Below are positions 52,801 to 63,257 of a stretch of 64,000 bases of DNA, in pieces. The stretch covers positions 27,925,980-27,989,979 of the forward strand of contig JAFMSR010000007.1 of assembly GCA_022818135.1 (NCBI GenBank), written 5' to 3'. Below the pieces are notes generated by a model that saw nothing but the letters and a program-made list of their open reading frames with translations, was not told the DNA's origin and searched no databases. How positions within the stretch are numbered: position 1 is the first letter of the stretch; each line of letters begins with the position of its first letter. A program made the position numbers and the translations under genes. This DNA is from Saxidomus purpurata. Its lineage: Eukaryota; Mollusca; Bivalvia; Venerida; Veneridae.

Positions 52801-55800
52801 TTCACAATTTTTTAGTTATTCACAAGTTTTTTAATTCACGAGCGAGCAGAATTTTATGTATTATCATATTGTTTATTTGCTATTTCAACAAGTCTCATGA
52901 ATTTACAAAGTGCTTCATTAAAGAAAATTAGCTAAACAAAAATTACTTTTACAGTATAAAGTTACACCGACCATAGCATTAAGTTATACAATAGTTTAAT
53001 TACAATTCAGTTTTTAATTTTGTGTTTACCTTCAAAATTGTCTTCATTTCTTCCTCCTCTAAAACACTATCAATACCAACCACTATATTAGCATCACTTC
53101 CAAGTAAGTCCTAGGTTCAGAAGAAGATATAAAATTAGATCTACACATTAACTTCCTGAGACATCCAATTCTCAGACATTAACTTGCCTTTCTCTACACT
53201 TGGACTGTGCATTAACTGTAATGTTTTCAAAGAAAAGTTTCAACTGAATAGCAAACAGTGTATATCTGTAGCAAACAGTGTAGATCTGTAGCAAACAGTG
53301 TAGATCTGTAGCAAACAGTGTAGATCTGTAGCAAACAGTGTAGATCATGATCAGACTGCATAGATATTCAGGCTTGTCTTTGTCTAAACTGACAACAATG
53401 GTTGGTAAGTGGAGCCACCTTGGTGCAGTGACAGCGTGTTCACCTCAGGATCAGATGGACCCGGGTTCGATCCCCGCCAGTGTCCAAGCAGTGGTAGTGT
53501 CTTTAGGCAAGACACAGATAATTCCACATTGCCTCTCTCCCTTTCTTTGAGGTTAATTCCATGTAGCGTGAGTCCCGAGAGCAATCAATGTAAATTGTAT
53601 GAACTTGTTTCGCAATCGAGAGTTGATTAATTAATATAAACAATAATGGGATTCTCTGATGCCACTTAAGCAATTCTTTTTTTGTCTCGTTCATTTGAGA
53701 TTTAAACAACATGACTTACGTTGATGAGCTTCGTCTTCTTGCTAAGAAGGTCCTGTGTGTTGTATTTCAGCTGCTTCGAAGCTTCAAGGACATCGCTGGC
53801 AAGTATGGTTACCTTGGAACAGATTCAATACAGTTAAACATGCTTACATGGAACTAGGAATATGTTCAATACAGTGAAAATAATGATACTTCCGACTACA
53901 CCTGAAATTTATTCACTACTTATTGAACACACTTTTGCAGGCTAATGTTGTAAAGGATTCCAGACAGTGAAATAATAACAAACACCGCTGATCATGATCT
54001 GCAACAGTTGTAATGGCAGACTCATTTACCAACAACATGGTAACAATTAGAGAAAAGTGATGCATAGAATACTCACAGTATCCCAATGATTGTTGGGGAA
54101 TTCTTCAGCAAAACCATACATGTGTAGAAGATGTAGATTAGCCAGTTCACCATATGTGTTATACACTTCTTCTCCCTGAGTCAAAATAGCAAAATATATG
54201 TTTCGGGCAAAACAACCACATAATGAAGACTTAATTGTGAAATCTACATTTACATTACACTGTGATGAAAGTACGTATAGCCAATTAGTGAAAGGATAAA
54301 ATTTTAACTCATTTATTTCAGCTTTTATTCTAACAGAAAAGTATGTACATTTGTTTTACATGGACCTATACTAAATGTAACTTCTAACGCATCACCTGCC
54401 CTTTACCTTCTTTATTTGATTATCAAAAGTCCCAATTTCTATCAGATTATTTTTAGCTATCTATGCACGACAGCACGGAGCATCAAGGCAATAACCCATG
54501 TTACAGTGGTGCTTACTTATAACTTTGCACACGGAACAAACTATACATGTACAATACACGCACGATACACGCAAACGGAACGCACGATGAACGCCGATAA
54601 CTGATGAATGAATCATGAATGATGAGCGATAAGAACGATACAAGATTCCCGATGAACGAAACTAAAACGATTATTCTATTTACTCGGACATTTTTGTTTG
54701 CTGAACAACAATTTTATTAATAGATGTCTAATTACAATGTTAGAGCTGAATTGAAGCATCTTAAAGTCCTAAATTATCGATAATTTACAGTATAACCAAA
54801 CAGATCATAAGAATAATTAGTAGTTGAATAGCAGCACGCATAGTAATTAATTAAATGTTGTAAAGAATCTTCGGACGGAAAGTCCGATTTGACGTATACC
54901 TAGTAACTGCCATAATTTTTACAGTTACATTGAGCACTTTACCGAATGTCTACACAGAAGCAATTTACAAATAAGTGAAATCCCATATCCTTTTTTGTCG
55001 GTAGAATAACACCTGGTGTAAATCTTTCACGATATGCAGAACGTCTATGTTCAGTTTTACCGGAAGTCAACATCTCTTCTCCCCACAAATATCTCGTGAG
55101 AAAAAGAATAAAATGTAACAAAAAGATAGTTTAGATAACTGAAAGAAAGATTCTTTCTATTTCATCAATTTAATCCGATCTTTGAACAATAATATGAATA
55201 ATACGCGTTTTGGTCTAGGCTAATGATCTACACAATTAGCCGTCCGCACTATCTCGGACGACTTTTATATTATTCCTATCGTGCAACGTTCATCACACGG
55301 AATGAACGATGCGTTACATGATACATGATCTGAATGATGCACGAACGATAAACGCACAATGAATGCAAATGGAATGCACGATACACACATGATACATGAA
55401 AATTTTGCAAAGTTACACGTGAGCACCACTGTAAGTCTACAGAGGTTTAAACGTTAAATTAAAATTCTCAGCCACATGATTTGAACCACTCAATCATTTT
55501 GACACTCATGTTATAGAAATATGTACCCCGTGTCTTCATAAATGCAAGACATGATAGCTTCCATTCACCAATAGCTAAAAATAAGCTGGCAGATATTGGA
55601 AGAAGGAAAATGGCAGTTTTGTTTAGTATATATTCACAGGTCCATGATATTTAATAATATTCTAGTACATAAAACATAACCTAAAGTCAGTTGTGCTTAC
55701 ATCATCTCACTTTATTATTTCAACTGCATACCTTTTTGATGTTTTTTACCGCTACCATTTTCAAAGCCTCTTTTTCAAAGTTCAAATGTGCATTATTTTT

Positions 55801-58800
55801 TGCCACATGATTCAAAATGTCTGCCATGGGAACCATCATCGGTGGAGGTTTCCCAGAATTCTCTTCATCCTCTTCCTCTTGAGCATGCTCAGTGAAACTG
55901 TATGCCATCACAAAAGCTACCATCTTCTTATAAAAGTTTATATCTTCACAGATCTGACTGAAATAAAACATATGTCATGTACTTCAGGCTACTGCTTCGT
56001 ACAAATGTACCGTAAATTCGGTAATATTTGCGACAATTTAATATTCGCTATTTTCGCAAATTTCCCACTTCACTAATTTAAAACTCTTGTGAAATATTGA
56101 ACTTCATTAATTTAAAACTCTTGTGAAATATTGAACTTCATTAATTTAAAACTCTTGTGAAATATTGAACTTCATTAATTTAAAACTCTTGTGAAATATT
56201 GAACTTCATTAATTTAAAAGTCTTGTGAAATGTTGAACTTCACTAATTTAAAACTCTTGTGAAATATTGAACTTCACTAATTTAAAACTCTTGTGAAATA
56301 TTGAACTTCATTAATTTAAAACTCTTGTGAGATATTGAACTTCACTAATTTAAAACTCTTGTGAAATATTGAACTTCATTAATTTAAAACTCTTGTGAAA
56401 TATTGAACTTCATTAATTTAAAAATCTTGTGAAATATTGAACTTCACTAATTTAAAACTCTTGTGAAATATTGAACTTCATTAATTTAAAACTCTTGTGA
56501 AATATTGATTTCACATAGATTTACTGATAAGAGAAATCTCCTTTTGCAAATTGAAAATTTGCAAATAAGTCTGTCTGCTCACGATTCAAGAAATTTTAGT
56601 TTCGTAAAATTACCCAGTTTACAGTATTAAGCATAAAACGACCAAGGAAAATACAGCAATATTGGCCCTTTAAGGCAGGTGGCAGTCTGACAAAGGTGAC
56701 AACTAGCACAGTTTCAACAACAATTTTATAAATATACAGCACACATGGCAATCACTACTACTATGAACTTTCGTTTCAGGCAAAACATACAAAAACAAAG
56801 TCCTGGGTTTGATCCCCATCACAATAATTCTGCATTGCCTCTCTCCCTCTTTGAAATCGATTCCATTTGGAGTGAGTCTCATGGGAGATAAATCTACGTT
56901 GAAAGAAACTTGGCAAGCAAGAATAAATAAATTAGAATAAATCACTTATCCTTTCAACTAATGTAAGCCAAAAAGGAAGTCCCATACCTAAATTTGTCTT
57001 TGTGTTTCCTTACAAATGGGAGGATAACATCTTTGAACTCTTTCTCAATATTGATCAGATCCTTGCTAGCTGCCTCTTCTACTCCTGTACCTTGAAGTAA
57101 ATCTTTCCTCTCTTCACTGAAACAAAACCAACACTTCTTCATCAAACTTTTAAACACGTGGGACATCATTGCCCTATGAAGTTGAACACACATCCCAGTA
57201 ACACAGTAAACTGTTCTTAATGACAACGTTAAGGTCATGGAGACAAAACTTCAGTACACCATGCTCATATGAGCTCCTACCATATATCACCTGAATTTTC
57301 CCTATATCTTAAGTGAAAGAAAAATAGTATTTTACAAATATACATAAACTCTTAACATATCTAATATTATGACCTGTATCTGCAAAACTAATTTCATGTA
57401 GTATTATTTGACTTTCCAACACATATTTTGTTTTTATTTTTCTATACAGTAATATAATGTTATTAACCAAGTGATTTCATATTAGCCTTGTTATTTGTCC
57501 GAGGGTGGCCCCCCCCCCTAGTTGTCCCCCCCCCCCCCCCCCCCCCCAAGGCCGAGGGCCAAACGATGCCCGAGGACAAATAACAAGGTCAATATGAAAT
57601 CACTTTGATTAATGATAATTTTATTATTCAACTTTACAATATTGGCTAAATAAACAAGAATATAAAGAGAATCTAACATGTCCATGAATTGTGGATGGAA
57701 ATCCCCCCCAAGGGTTGAGATCGCCACAAAAATGACGCTCTGCCAAGTTTTTTTGGATGTATCTCAACCCGGGGGGGTGTTTCCCTTATCCACAACTCAA
57801 TGGACATGGTAGATTTATTTTCTCACCGTTTGAATCGCATTTTCACACAAGTAAGAAGAAATAAATATACAGGAGGGGGATGAAAACTGAAAATCAACTT
57901 TTTTCTCAAATTTTACTTCAAAACTGTTATGGATGGATGAAAATGATCTAACTAAGAAAATGAATACCCATAACCCTATGTTTATTTCAAAAATAAAATT
58001 TTACAGTCATTTTTCGATATCAGCATGAGTCTAAAAACAAAATGGCGGCGTTTAAAAATCTAACGGAAGTGACATTCCATATTGGCCCTCTCTTTTAAAC
58101 CAGTCAGAATGCTTGAATTCCATATCCCCATGGCCCTGCCTTTTCTCGTATTGGCCCTGCCTTTTCTCATATTGGCTCAGTTATGCTTTGTATTAGCTCT
58201 ACCTGTTTCATATCATGTGTGCAATTGATCTAATACAGAGTGTAATATTGTGAAGTTGAATAATAATGTGTTACCTTGACCAAAACATGGGTAAATCCAG
58301 CTCCTTGAAGTCTGGTACCAGATCAAGATAAGGTCTCCATAGTGACTGTGGATTGTTGTATTCATACATCAATGCTATCAGCAATGGTGCCCATCCACTA
58401 CTGCCCTGTATACAATCTGCTTCTAAAAATATATTGACTTGTCCTTAAATTGACATGTTTAAAGTGCTCAAAGCAAAGCAAAATTTAGTTTTTAAGTTAA
58501 TCATCTAGACACTGGTAACATGAATCTTTGTAATCTATGTATCTAACCTTTTAAGCAAGTACAAAATGTACTGAGTATTTTGTGTAATCAATTAAGTTCT
58601 ATTCAATGCAGAAGCCTGCATTTGAACCTGTACCATATACAGCAAGATTACCTAGTAATGCAAAGTTAGAATCCCTTGGACCACTTGGCCACTGTAACAT
58701 CCAACAACAAGAGGGGTTAGAAAACTACCCAATATTTAAGTGATCAGATACAACACTGAAACAGGGATTTCAATAACATTACTATAATACAGGATATAAG

Positions 58801-61214
58801 TTTTACACAAGGCATACGTATAGGTTATAGGTCTATATTACAGGAATAAACAAATTTATTGCGAGGGAGCATTAGCGAACCGATGCAATAAGTTGTTTTA
58901 TTCCTGTAATATGGACTTATAACCGGCTTACAGTTTTCCCATCTACAGACAATATTTGTATTGAAATATATAGAGATTAAGGGCGGAGCTTAGCTCTGTG
59001 ATGTCACAGTCTTACTTTATTGGAAAAATAAGTGAAATAATCATTTTCATATGGGAGTATTGGTCAATATGGAGAATACAATTAGCTTTTTTGAATGAAA
59101 TAGGGACATTTGATTCGTTTGGAAAGTAGGGCAAACTGTAATGTATTATGAATGTGCATGAAAGGGTCAAATGTTGCATACCTTTACTAAGACAATCTGC
59201 AATGGCACATGTATCTGGAGAGATGAGGCATGATCTAGGGATCTGAAAGAGGACTTCACCATCCTTTATGTCATCAGTAGCTACCATACCATATTGTGCA
59301 CAGGATCCCTCCGTTTTCACAGACACCTATATAATAAACATGTATATAAAATTAGTACATAAATATATCAATAAAAATAAATCTTTTTCTAGTCATATTG
59401 TTGTATTAAAAACTTCACAAACATTTTTTTGCATTTCTATCTACTTTCTGTTTATACTGTAAATTCCCTTGCCCAGGAACGTAGTTATTTCTTTTGTCAA
59501 ATTTTATCATAAAGATATCAGTAGAGTGTAAAAAAAGTTAAAAGCAGTTACAAAACTGGATTGCTTTAATAAATGTTTCATTTGATTTTTTAAAATTTTG
59601 TTTGTGACATTATCAGCTTTTCCGATAATGTTAGTGACCAAACTTTGGTCTCAAGAGTCCTAAATCATTTTTATAGTCTGTTCAGGACTATGTTATGATG
59701 TACATTTGAAGTTGCCTGTGTATGTGTCCCCTTGTGAATTTTGAAGAACAGAAACCTTTCTGGCAACTTTTGTTCTATAAAACAGATGTCTGACTATCAA
59801 ATAAGTACTTTGTCAACAAATATCAAAAATCAAAATATAAAAGCATTAATTAAAGAAATGCCTTTATTTTTGGAGTCCATTTTTGGCTCAGATTTCTACA
59901 AAACTACATAGCCTGAACAAAAGGCAATCACCATCACTATAAATTATAGTGTAAACATTCGTGTAGATGCAACGAGCCTTAATTATTTTACAGAATGCAC
60001 AAAAACTCACAAAAAGCCCTTGTAAAATAGGTACCCATCGTCAAAATATATGAAATTCAAGGTTTTATCATAACACAAAATTTGAAAGTAAGGTGTCAAA
60101 AACAGATCAACAATACTGCGAGTGAAGGAATAAACAAAACACATTTAAATGGACAGGTATCATAGATGTGCTTGTCAATGAAAGGTTCACCTCAAGGCTT
60201 ATGATTATACAAGCCTTTAACTTTTTACATATGTCATTTATTGTATGTTATTAAAATAAGAATACTTCTATCTAAATTTGCCAAACTTTTGTTTCCATAT
60301 GGACACCATATATCAGTAGTATAAGTAAGTTGTGTGTTTAAGGCACAGGATATTTGTGGCTGTAAAATTCTAACAAACATATGGTGACATTTTGGAAACA
60401 AAACTCTAACTTGACACAAACAAATGAACAGCCGATTCATTTATTCAATTGAATATGTATTTGACGGCCGATTCAATTATAATAAATATATATATATATA
60501 CTCTTTTATTTTCCTGCCATTTCTGAAATATGTATCAGCATACTGTAAGAATTTTTCAAAGAGAAATTGACAAATGAGAGCATTCATCAATATGCTTGAA
60601 TGAGTAGCATGTTAGTATGTATGGCACATATGGTACACCATAAAAAAAATTAAGGCTTGTTTCATCTACAAGGCTGTTTACATTATTTGTGATGGTGATT
60701 TCTTTTTGTTCAGGCCATGTAGTTTTGCAGAAACCTGAGGCAAAAATGGACTTCAAAAACAAAGGTATTTCTTTAATTAATGCTTTTATATTTTGATTTT
60801 TGACGTGGATGCACTTTGTTCATAGTCTGATAGTAATCATAGTTAGACATCTATTTTATCAAACAAGTGTCCGGGTATGTTCCTGTTCTTTAAATTTCAC
60901 ATAAGGCAACGTACACATGCAACTTCAAATCTACGTCATAACATAGTCCTTAAACACTGTTAAAATTCGATTATCCCAAAATATGTGAATCCGAAATATA
61001 CTCATATTTGTCACACATCATTATCGGTGAATCGTACCTTGTCACTCAACTGAAAATTATTTTTCGTCGCCCATGTTATAAACGCATCACGCTTCAGATC
61101 ATTGTCTTGCAATGTTGATCTCTTTCCTTTGTTTAATTCCTCATTCTTTTCTTCAGGCATGAATCGTTTCATGGGCGCAGACATCTTGTTTTGTACGGAT
61201 GACTTCGGTTTCAT
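49682..61214 (-). CDS. SETD6: SETD6: SET-domain protein lysine methyltransferase
   Basis: SETD6 is an S-adenosylmethionine-dependent nuclear lysine monomethyltransferase; the mammalian enzyme methylates RelA and other proteins. Eleven coding exons on the minus strand: 61214-61038, 59326-59182, 58422-58275, 57116-56988, 55957-55732, 54175-54077, 53812-53720, 53110-53030, 52177-52093, 51448-51403, 49838-49682. All phases match and give 461 residues; human SETD6 is 473. The split SET domain spans ~60-300 with GWAPLLIALMYEY, VAFVMAYSF, MADILNH and EVYNTYGELAN-HLLHMYGF. The C-terminal Rubisco-LSMT-type substrate-binding domain fills ~310-461 and ends YGQKQILQKLM. An in-frame TAG lies two codons before the chosen ATG. 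The gene looks intact. Confidence 0.96.
49960..50290. repeat. Degenerate tandem repeat, ~110-bp unit (SETD6 intron 10)
   Basis: About three units with CAAAGTTTCATGAAAATCCTT, GGAGATATAATCACATGACC and TTTGACCCTAAATGTGAAGTTGACCTTGA. Similar in style to 1890-2620. Confidence 0.6.
50302..51138. mobile_element. Non-autonomous pogo/Tigger-like element
   Basis: Ends CAGTAGAACCTC and GGGAGTCTACTG (terminal inverted repeat with few mismatches), flanked by TA on both sides. The arms repeat the phrase GACTGGATTTTTGGGGACC / GGTGACCGGATTTTTAGGGG. It is 837 bp without a transposase frame, and lies in SETD6 intron 10. Confidence 0.8.
51403..51448 (-). CDS. SETD6: SETD6 coding exon 10
   Basis: A 46-base micro-exon between ATTATCTTCAG and GTAAGT. 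Encodes NYMDSLPDDWKIILHR across its junctions; phase-compatible on both sides. Confidence 0.85.
52093..52177 (-). CDS. SETD6: SETD6 coding exon 9
   Basis: Acceptor TTTTCTAAAG, donor GTGAGT. Encodes ICCEESVDELDELMDGWESD then an acidic DDD run, an acidic loop of the C-terminal domain. Confidence 0.88.
52490..52755 (-). mobile_element. tRNA-Lys-derived SINE
   Basis: On the minus strand the head reads as a tRNA: A box TAGCTCAATTGGTAGAGCAC, anticodon loop CTTTTAA (anticodon TTT), B box GGTTCGATTCC. A body follows with AGTCTTTCGGATGAGAC and TGGGTGCTATACACCTGG. Mismatches in the acceptor, anticodon and T stems and the attached body argue for a SINE rather than a functional tRNA gene. Confidence 0.75.
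52766..52956. mobile_element. MITE family 2, copy in SETD6 intron 8
   Basis: Ends TACTGTTAAAGTC and ACTTTTACAGTA. Interior TCTTTATACTCGCGAGCTG and TTCACGAGCGAGCAG. It lies next to the tRNA-Lys SINE. Confidence 0.7.
53030..53110 (-). CDS. SETD6: SETD6 coding exon 8
   Basis: 81 bases, phase 0 to 0. Acceptor CTGAACCTAG, donor GTAAAC. Encodes DLLGSDANIVVGIDSVLEEE and EMKTILK, matching the family's middle of the C-terminal domain. Confidence 0.9.
53250..53348. repeat. Minisatellite, 20-bp unit, 5 copies
   Basis: GCAAACAGTGTAGATCTGTA repeated. The last unit runs into TGTAGATCATGATCAGACTG, which resembles the dispersed family C element and may be where the unit came from. Confidence 0.9.
53410..53640 (+). 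mobile_element. SINE family B, best-preserved copy
   Basis: Head GAGCCACCTTGGTGCAGTGA, B box GGGTTCGATCCCC, body TTTAGGCAAGACACAGATAA, TTCCACATTGCCTCTCTCC and GAGCAATCAATGTAAATTG. It has the clearest A and B boxes of the four copies and lies in SETD6 intron 7, antisense to the gene. Confidence 0.85.
53720..53812 (-). CDS. SETD6: SETD6 coding exon 7
   Basis: 93 bases, phase 0 to 0. Acceptor CTGTTCCAAG, donor GTAAGT. Encodes VTILASDVLEASKQLKYNTQ then DLLSKKTKLIN, the first helices of the substrate-binding domain. Confidence 0.9.
54077..54175 (-). CDS. SETD6: SETD6 coding exon 6 (end of SET domain)
   Basis: 99 bases. Acceptor TTTTGACTCAG, donor GTGAGT. Encodes GEEVYNTYGELANLHLLHMY then GFAEEFPNNHWDT. 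It carries the conserved tyrosine motif that closes the SET active site. Confidence 0.94.
54504..55431. mobile_element. TIR element with TA target sites (SETD6 intron 5)
   Basis: CAGTGGTGCTTACTTATAAC at the left is matched by the inverse of GTTACACGTGAGCACCACTG at the right, about 26 bp with four mismatches. TA flanks both ends. The interior holds inverted patches of degenerate ACGATACACG-type repeats and no transposase. It is 928 bp, probably a Tc1/mariner-class derivative. Confidence 0.75.
55732..55957 (-). CDS. SETD6: SETD6 coding exon 5 (SET core)
   Basis: Acceptor TGTTTTATTTCAG, donor GTATGC. Encodes KKMVAFVMAYSFTEHAQEEE, then VPMADILNHVAKNNAHLNFE and ALKMVAVKNIKK. The ILNH motif is the cofactor-binding SET signature. 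Confidence 0.96.
56008..56626. mobile_element. MITE family 1 copy expanded by an internal minisatellite
   Basis: The outer ends TACCGTAAATTCGG and CCCAGTTTACAGTA and the flanking interior (TTTTCGCAAATTTCCCACTT; GCAAATAAGTCTGTCTGCTC) match the ~213-bp family 1 MITE. The middle is replaced by about 13 tandem copies of a 34-bp unit. Confidence 0.9.
56068..56508. repeat. Minisatellite, 34-bp unit, ~13 copies
   Basis: ACTTCATTAATTTAAAACTC + TTGTGAAATATTGA. The unit sequence corresponds to the MITE segment between the ACTTCACTAA and TTGTGAAA...TTTCACATAG motifs. Confidence 0.95.
56803..56943 (+). mobile_element. SINE family B, 5'-truncated copy
   Basis: TGGGTTTGATCCCCATCACA followed by TTCTGCATTGCCTCTCTCCC, GATTCCATTTGGAGTGAGTC and an AATAAATTAGAATAAAT tail. 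Confidence 0.8.
56988..57116 (-). CDS. SETD6: SETD6 coding exon 4
   Basis: Acceptor GTTTTGTTTCAG, donor GTATGG. Encodes EERKDLLQGTGVEEAASKDL then INIEKEFKDVILPFVRKHKD, the iSET insertion typical of the SETD6/RLSMT group. Confidence 0.95.
57470..57608. mobile_element. Hairpin MITE containing poly-C tracts (SETD6 intron 3)
   Basis: TGATTTCATATTAGCCTTGT + TATTTGTCC at the left is matched inversely by GGACAAATAACAAGGTCAAT + ATGAAATCA at the right. The loop holds C runs at 57509-57518 and 57526-57547. Confidence 0.8.
57655..57825. mobile_element. Second hairpin MITE (SETD6 intron 3)
   Basis: CATGTCCATGAATTGTGGAT, CCCCCC and GGGTTGAGAT at the left are matched inversely by ATCTCAACCCGGGGGG, TTATCCACAACTCA and ATGGACATG at the right. 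Confidence 0.8.
58275..58422 (-). CDS. SETD6: SETD6 coding exon 3
   Basis: Acceptor AATATATTTTTAG, donor GTAACA. Encodes GSSGWAPLLIALMYEYNNPQ, then SLWRPYLDLVPDFKELDLPM and FW. Not visible as a long open frame; placed by similarity and phase. Confidence 0.95.
58840..58930. repeat. Small inverted repeat (hairpin)
   Basis: ATATTACAGGAATAAACAA and GCAATAAGTTGTTTTATTCC + TGTAATAT pair across ~40 bases in SETD6 intron 2. Probably the remnant of a MITE. Confidence 0.7.
59182..59326 (-). CDS. SETD6: SETD6 coding exon 2
   Basis: Acceptor ATTATATAG, donor GTATGC. Encodes VSVKTEGSCAQYGMVATDDI then KDGEVLFQIPRSCLIS, the opening of the SET domain (YGMVA and GE-LF-IPR motifs). Confidence 0.95.
59683..60955. 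mobile_element. Long inverted repeat, ~320-bp arms (SETD6 intron 1)
   Basis: The left arm (about 59683-60000) and right arm (about 60640-60955) are inverted copies. Matching landmarks are GACTATGTTATGA, TTTGAAGTTGC, AATCAAAATATAAAAGCATT + AATTAAAGAAAT, AAAACTACAT and GCCTGAACAAAA. The ~640-bp spacer shows no inverted match. It could be one transposon or two head-to-head copies of one repeat. Confidence 0.85.
61038..61214 (-). CDS. SETD6: SETD6 coding exon 1 (start)
   Basis: ATG at 61214-61212 is preceded in frame by TAG two codons upstream, so no longer N-terminus is possible on this exon. A second ATG ten codons later (MSAPMKRF) is an alternative start. Encodes a basic leader and then RDAFITWATKNNFQLSDK, which aligns with the start of the conserved region. 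Donor GTACGA. Confidence 0.92.
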
Positions 61215-61550
61215 TCGCTAAATACGTGTGATATGAGAATTTGACAGGTCCATCAAGCAAAAACACATTTCCAGCTATTTCGACGACATAGTCGTTTGAC
61301 AGTATTTGTAAGGTATTCCTGCAAAATAGTCAATATCAAAACTTCACAAAAACACATTTTCAAAAGCTGTATTATTTCATAAATACCTTATATTTTACTC
61401 ACAGTTACTGGACAGTGGACATACACTTTTTTACCTTAGCTCAACAGCTCAATGCTGTTAATTGCTTATAATTGCCTTTTCAAAAAATTGTTGCACTGCA
61501 AGAAATAAATGGCTTCTTCTGGTTTAAAGAGAAAAAAACTTAATTTATAA
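61215..61550. promoter_or_regulatory. Upstream region of SETD6, promoter not resolved
   Basis: The space between the SETD6 start and the LINE fragment must contain the SETD6 promoter unless there is an upstream non-coding exon. I see no TATA box at a convincing distance or other decisive element. Confidence 0.25.
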
Positions 61551-62824
61551 ATGTTTACACAAGAAATTTTTGACAATCTCCAATCTGGAAAACAAACAGA
61601 TCTCATTGTAATGGATTTCTCAAAAGCTTTTGACAAGGTCGATCATCAACTTCTTCTCTATAAACTCATGAAACTTAGTATCAACAAAACATCTCTATCT
61701 TGGATTCAAAGTTTCCTTAGTAATCGTTCTCAATCAGTAGTAGTTGAAGGCTCACATTCTGATTCTTTACCAGTTCTGTCAGGGGTACCCCAGGGTTCTG
61801 TCTTGGGCCCGTGTCTATTCCTTTGTTACATCAATGACCTGCCCGACTCTGTTAAAAGTAGGATACGCTTATTTGCTGATGACACAATCATATATCTCAC
61901 CATCGACTCCCCAGTAGACTCTAACAAACTTCAAGATGATTTAACAAAATTAGAAGAATGGGAGCGTAAATGGTCTATGGAATTCAATCCTGATAAATGC
62001 GAAATCATAAGAATCTCAAAAAAAAGAAAAAACATCATCTTTCCATATAAATTACACAATCAAGAACTAAAAACTACAGAAAATGCTAAATACCTTGGGA
62101 TTACCATCAGTGATGACTTTAGTTGGAAAAAACATATTGAATCTACTTCTTCAAAAGCTAGTAACACTCTTAGATTCATAAAAAGAAATGTACAATGTAA
62201 CAACCGTAATATCAAAGAAACTGCCTAAAAACATACGTCCGTCCACAGTTAGAATACTGTAATACCATATGGCACCCATGGCAGAAAAACTTATCATATG
62301 AGATAGAAAAGGTACAAAGGGCTGCAGCCAGATATGTTTTGAATGATTACTCTTACCAAAGCAGCGTAACATCAATGCTTGAAACTCTTAAATGGCAGAC
62401 TTTAGAACAGAGAAGAATACACGCATCCCTAATAATGTTATATAAAATATCACACAACCTCGTCATTGTAGATCATAACCACCTGACTGTCTCTAGAAAT
62501 CTTAACTATAACATACCATTTTCAAGAACTCAGTATCATATGAACTCCTTTTTCCCTCGCACGATCAGATACTGGAACGCCTTGCCTTATAACATCAAGG
62601 ACAGTGTGAATCTTCAGTGCTTCACATCTGGCCTAGACTCATATATGGACTAATGTCATCGTCCTGCTTTTATTTTTAACCAAGTTGTGTATAGTACTAC
62701 TTTTACTCTCTTAACACATGCATATCATGTAATTTAGCGTTTTCTATTAACAACTGCCCCGACCTCCCAGTTATGATCAGAAATTGATTGTTGGGAGTAT
62801 CCCCGTAGATGTAGATGTAGATGT
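61551..62824 (+). pseudogene. 5'-truncated, frameshifted non-LTR retrotransposon (Jockey/CR1-like reverse transcriptase)
   Basis: The reverse transcriptase fragment begins at TQEIFDNLQSGKQTDLIV, with DFSKAFDKVDH, SGVPQGSVLGP and the catalytic FADDTIIY. Its frame stops at 62226-62228. The C-terminal part (RPQLEYCNTIW, VQRAAARYVLNDYS, FPRTIRYWNALP) continues one frame over to TAA at 62651-62653, so a one-base deletion near 62226 separates the two. The 3' end finishes in (GTAGAT)3 at 62805-62822, the short tail repeat common to such LINEs. Endonuclease and ORF1 are missing, so it is dead. The exact clade is uncertain. Confidence 0.9.
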
Positions 62825-63257
62825 GACAAGACCACCGGAATGACATTTTTTTAGTATGTTCCCTTGTCTATATATACTACTTAAAAAAATTCAAGCTTGC
62901 CTAGCCCCTATGCTCCCTTCAGTGCAACAAGCTTATATGTGATAACTAAGAAGGAGTTCGGTCCTTGTTACAGAAGCACTAAGCACAACCTCTCAATAAA
63001 TCAGCAATGTGAAATTTGTCATTAGAGCAATTCTGAACAAACAGTATATCTTGTTATCATTGTTATTGTACATTCATATACTATTAAAACCTGGTTTACA
63101 CACCAGTCACTCAATTGACATTTTAAAAAATGCTCTTTTTCCACTCTGAATTGTCTCTTGATTGTGTCTGTTTAGTGATTTGATATTCAAAACCCAAGAG
63201 AAATTGATGTTATATTCCTCTCTCGGATAATATCACAATTTTCTGTCACATTTTCAG

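Noticed and set aside
55693..56076. 127-residue + strand frame over SETD6 exon 5
   Set aside because: Shadow of the real minus-strand SETD6 exon.
61551..62653. Host gene with reverse transcriptase-like domains
   Set aside because: Frameshifted, truncated at the 5' side and ended by a GTAGAT tail: a dead LINE copy.
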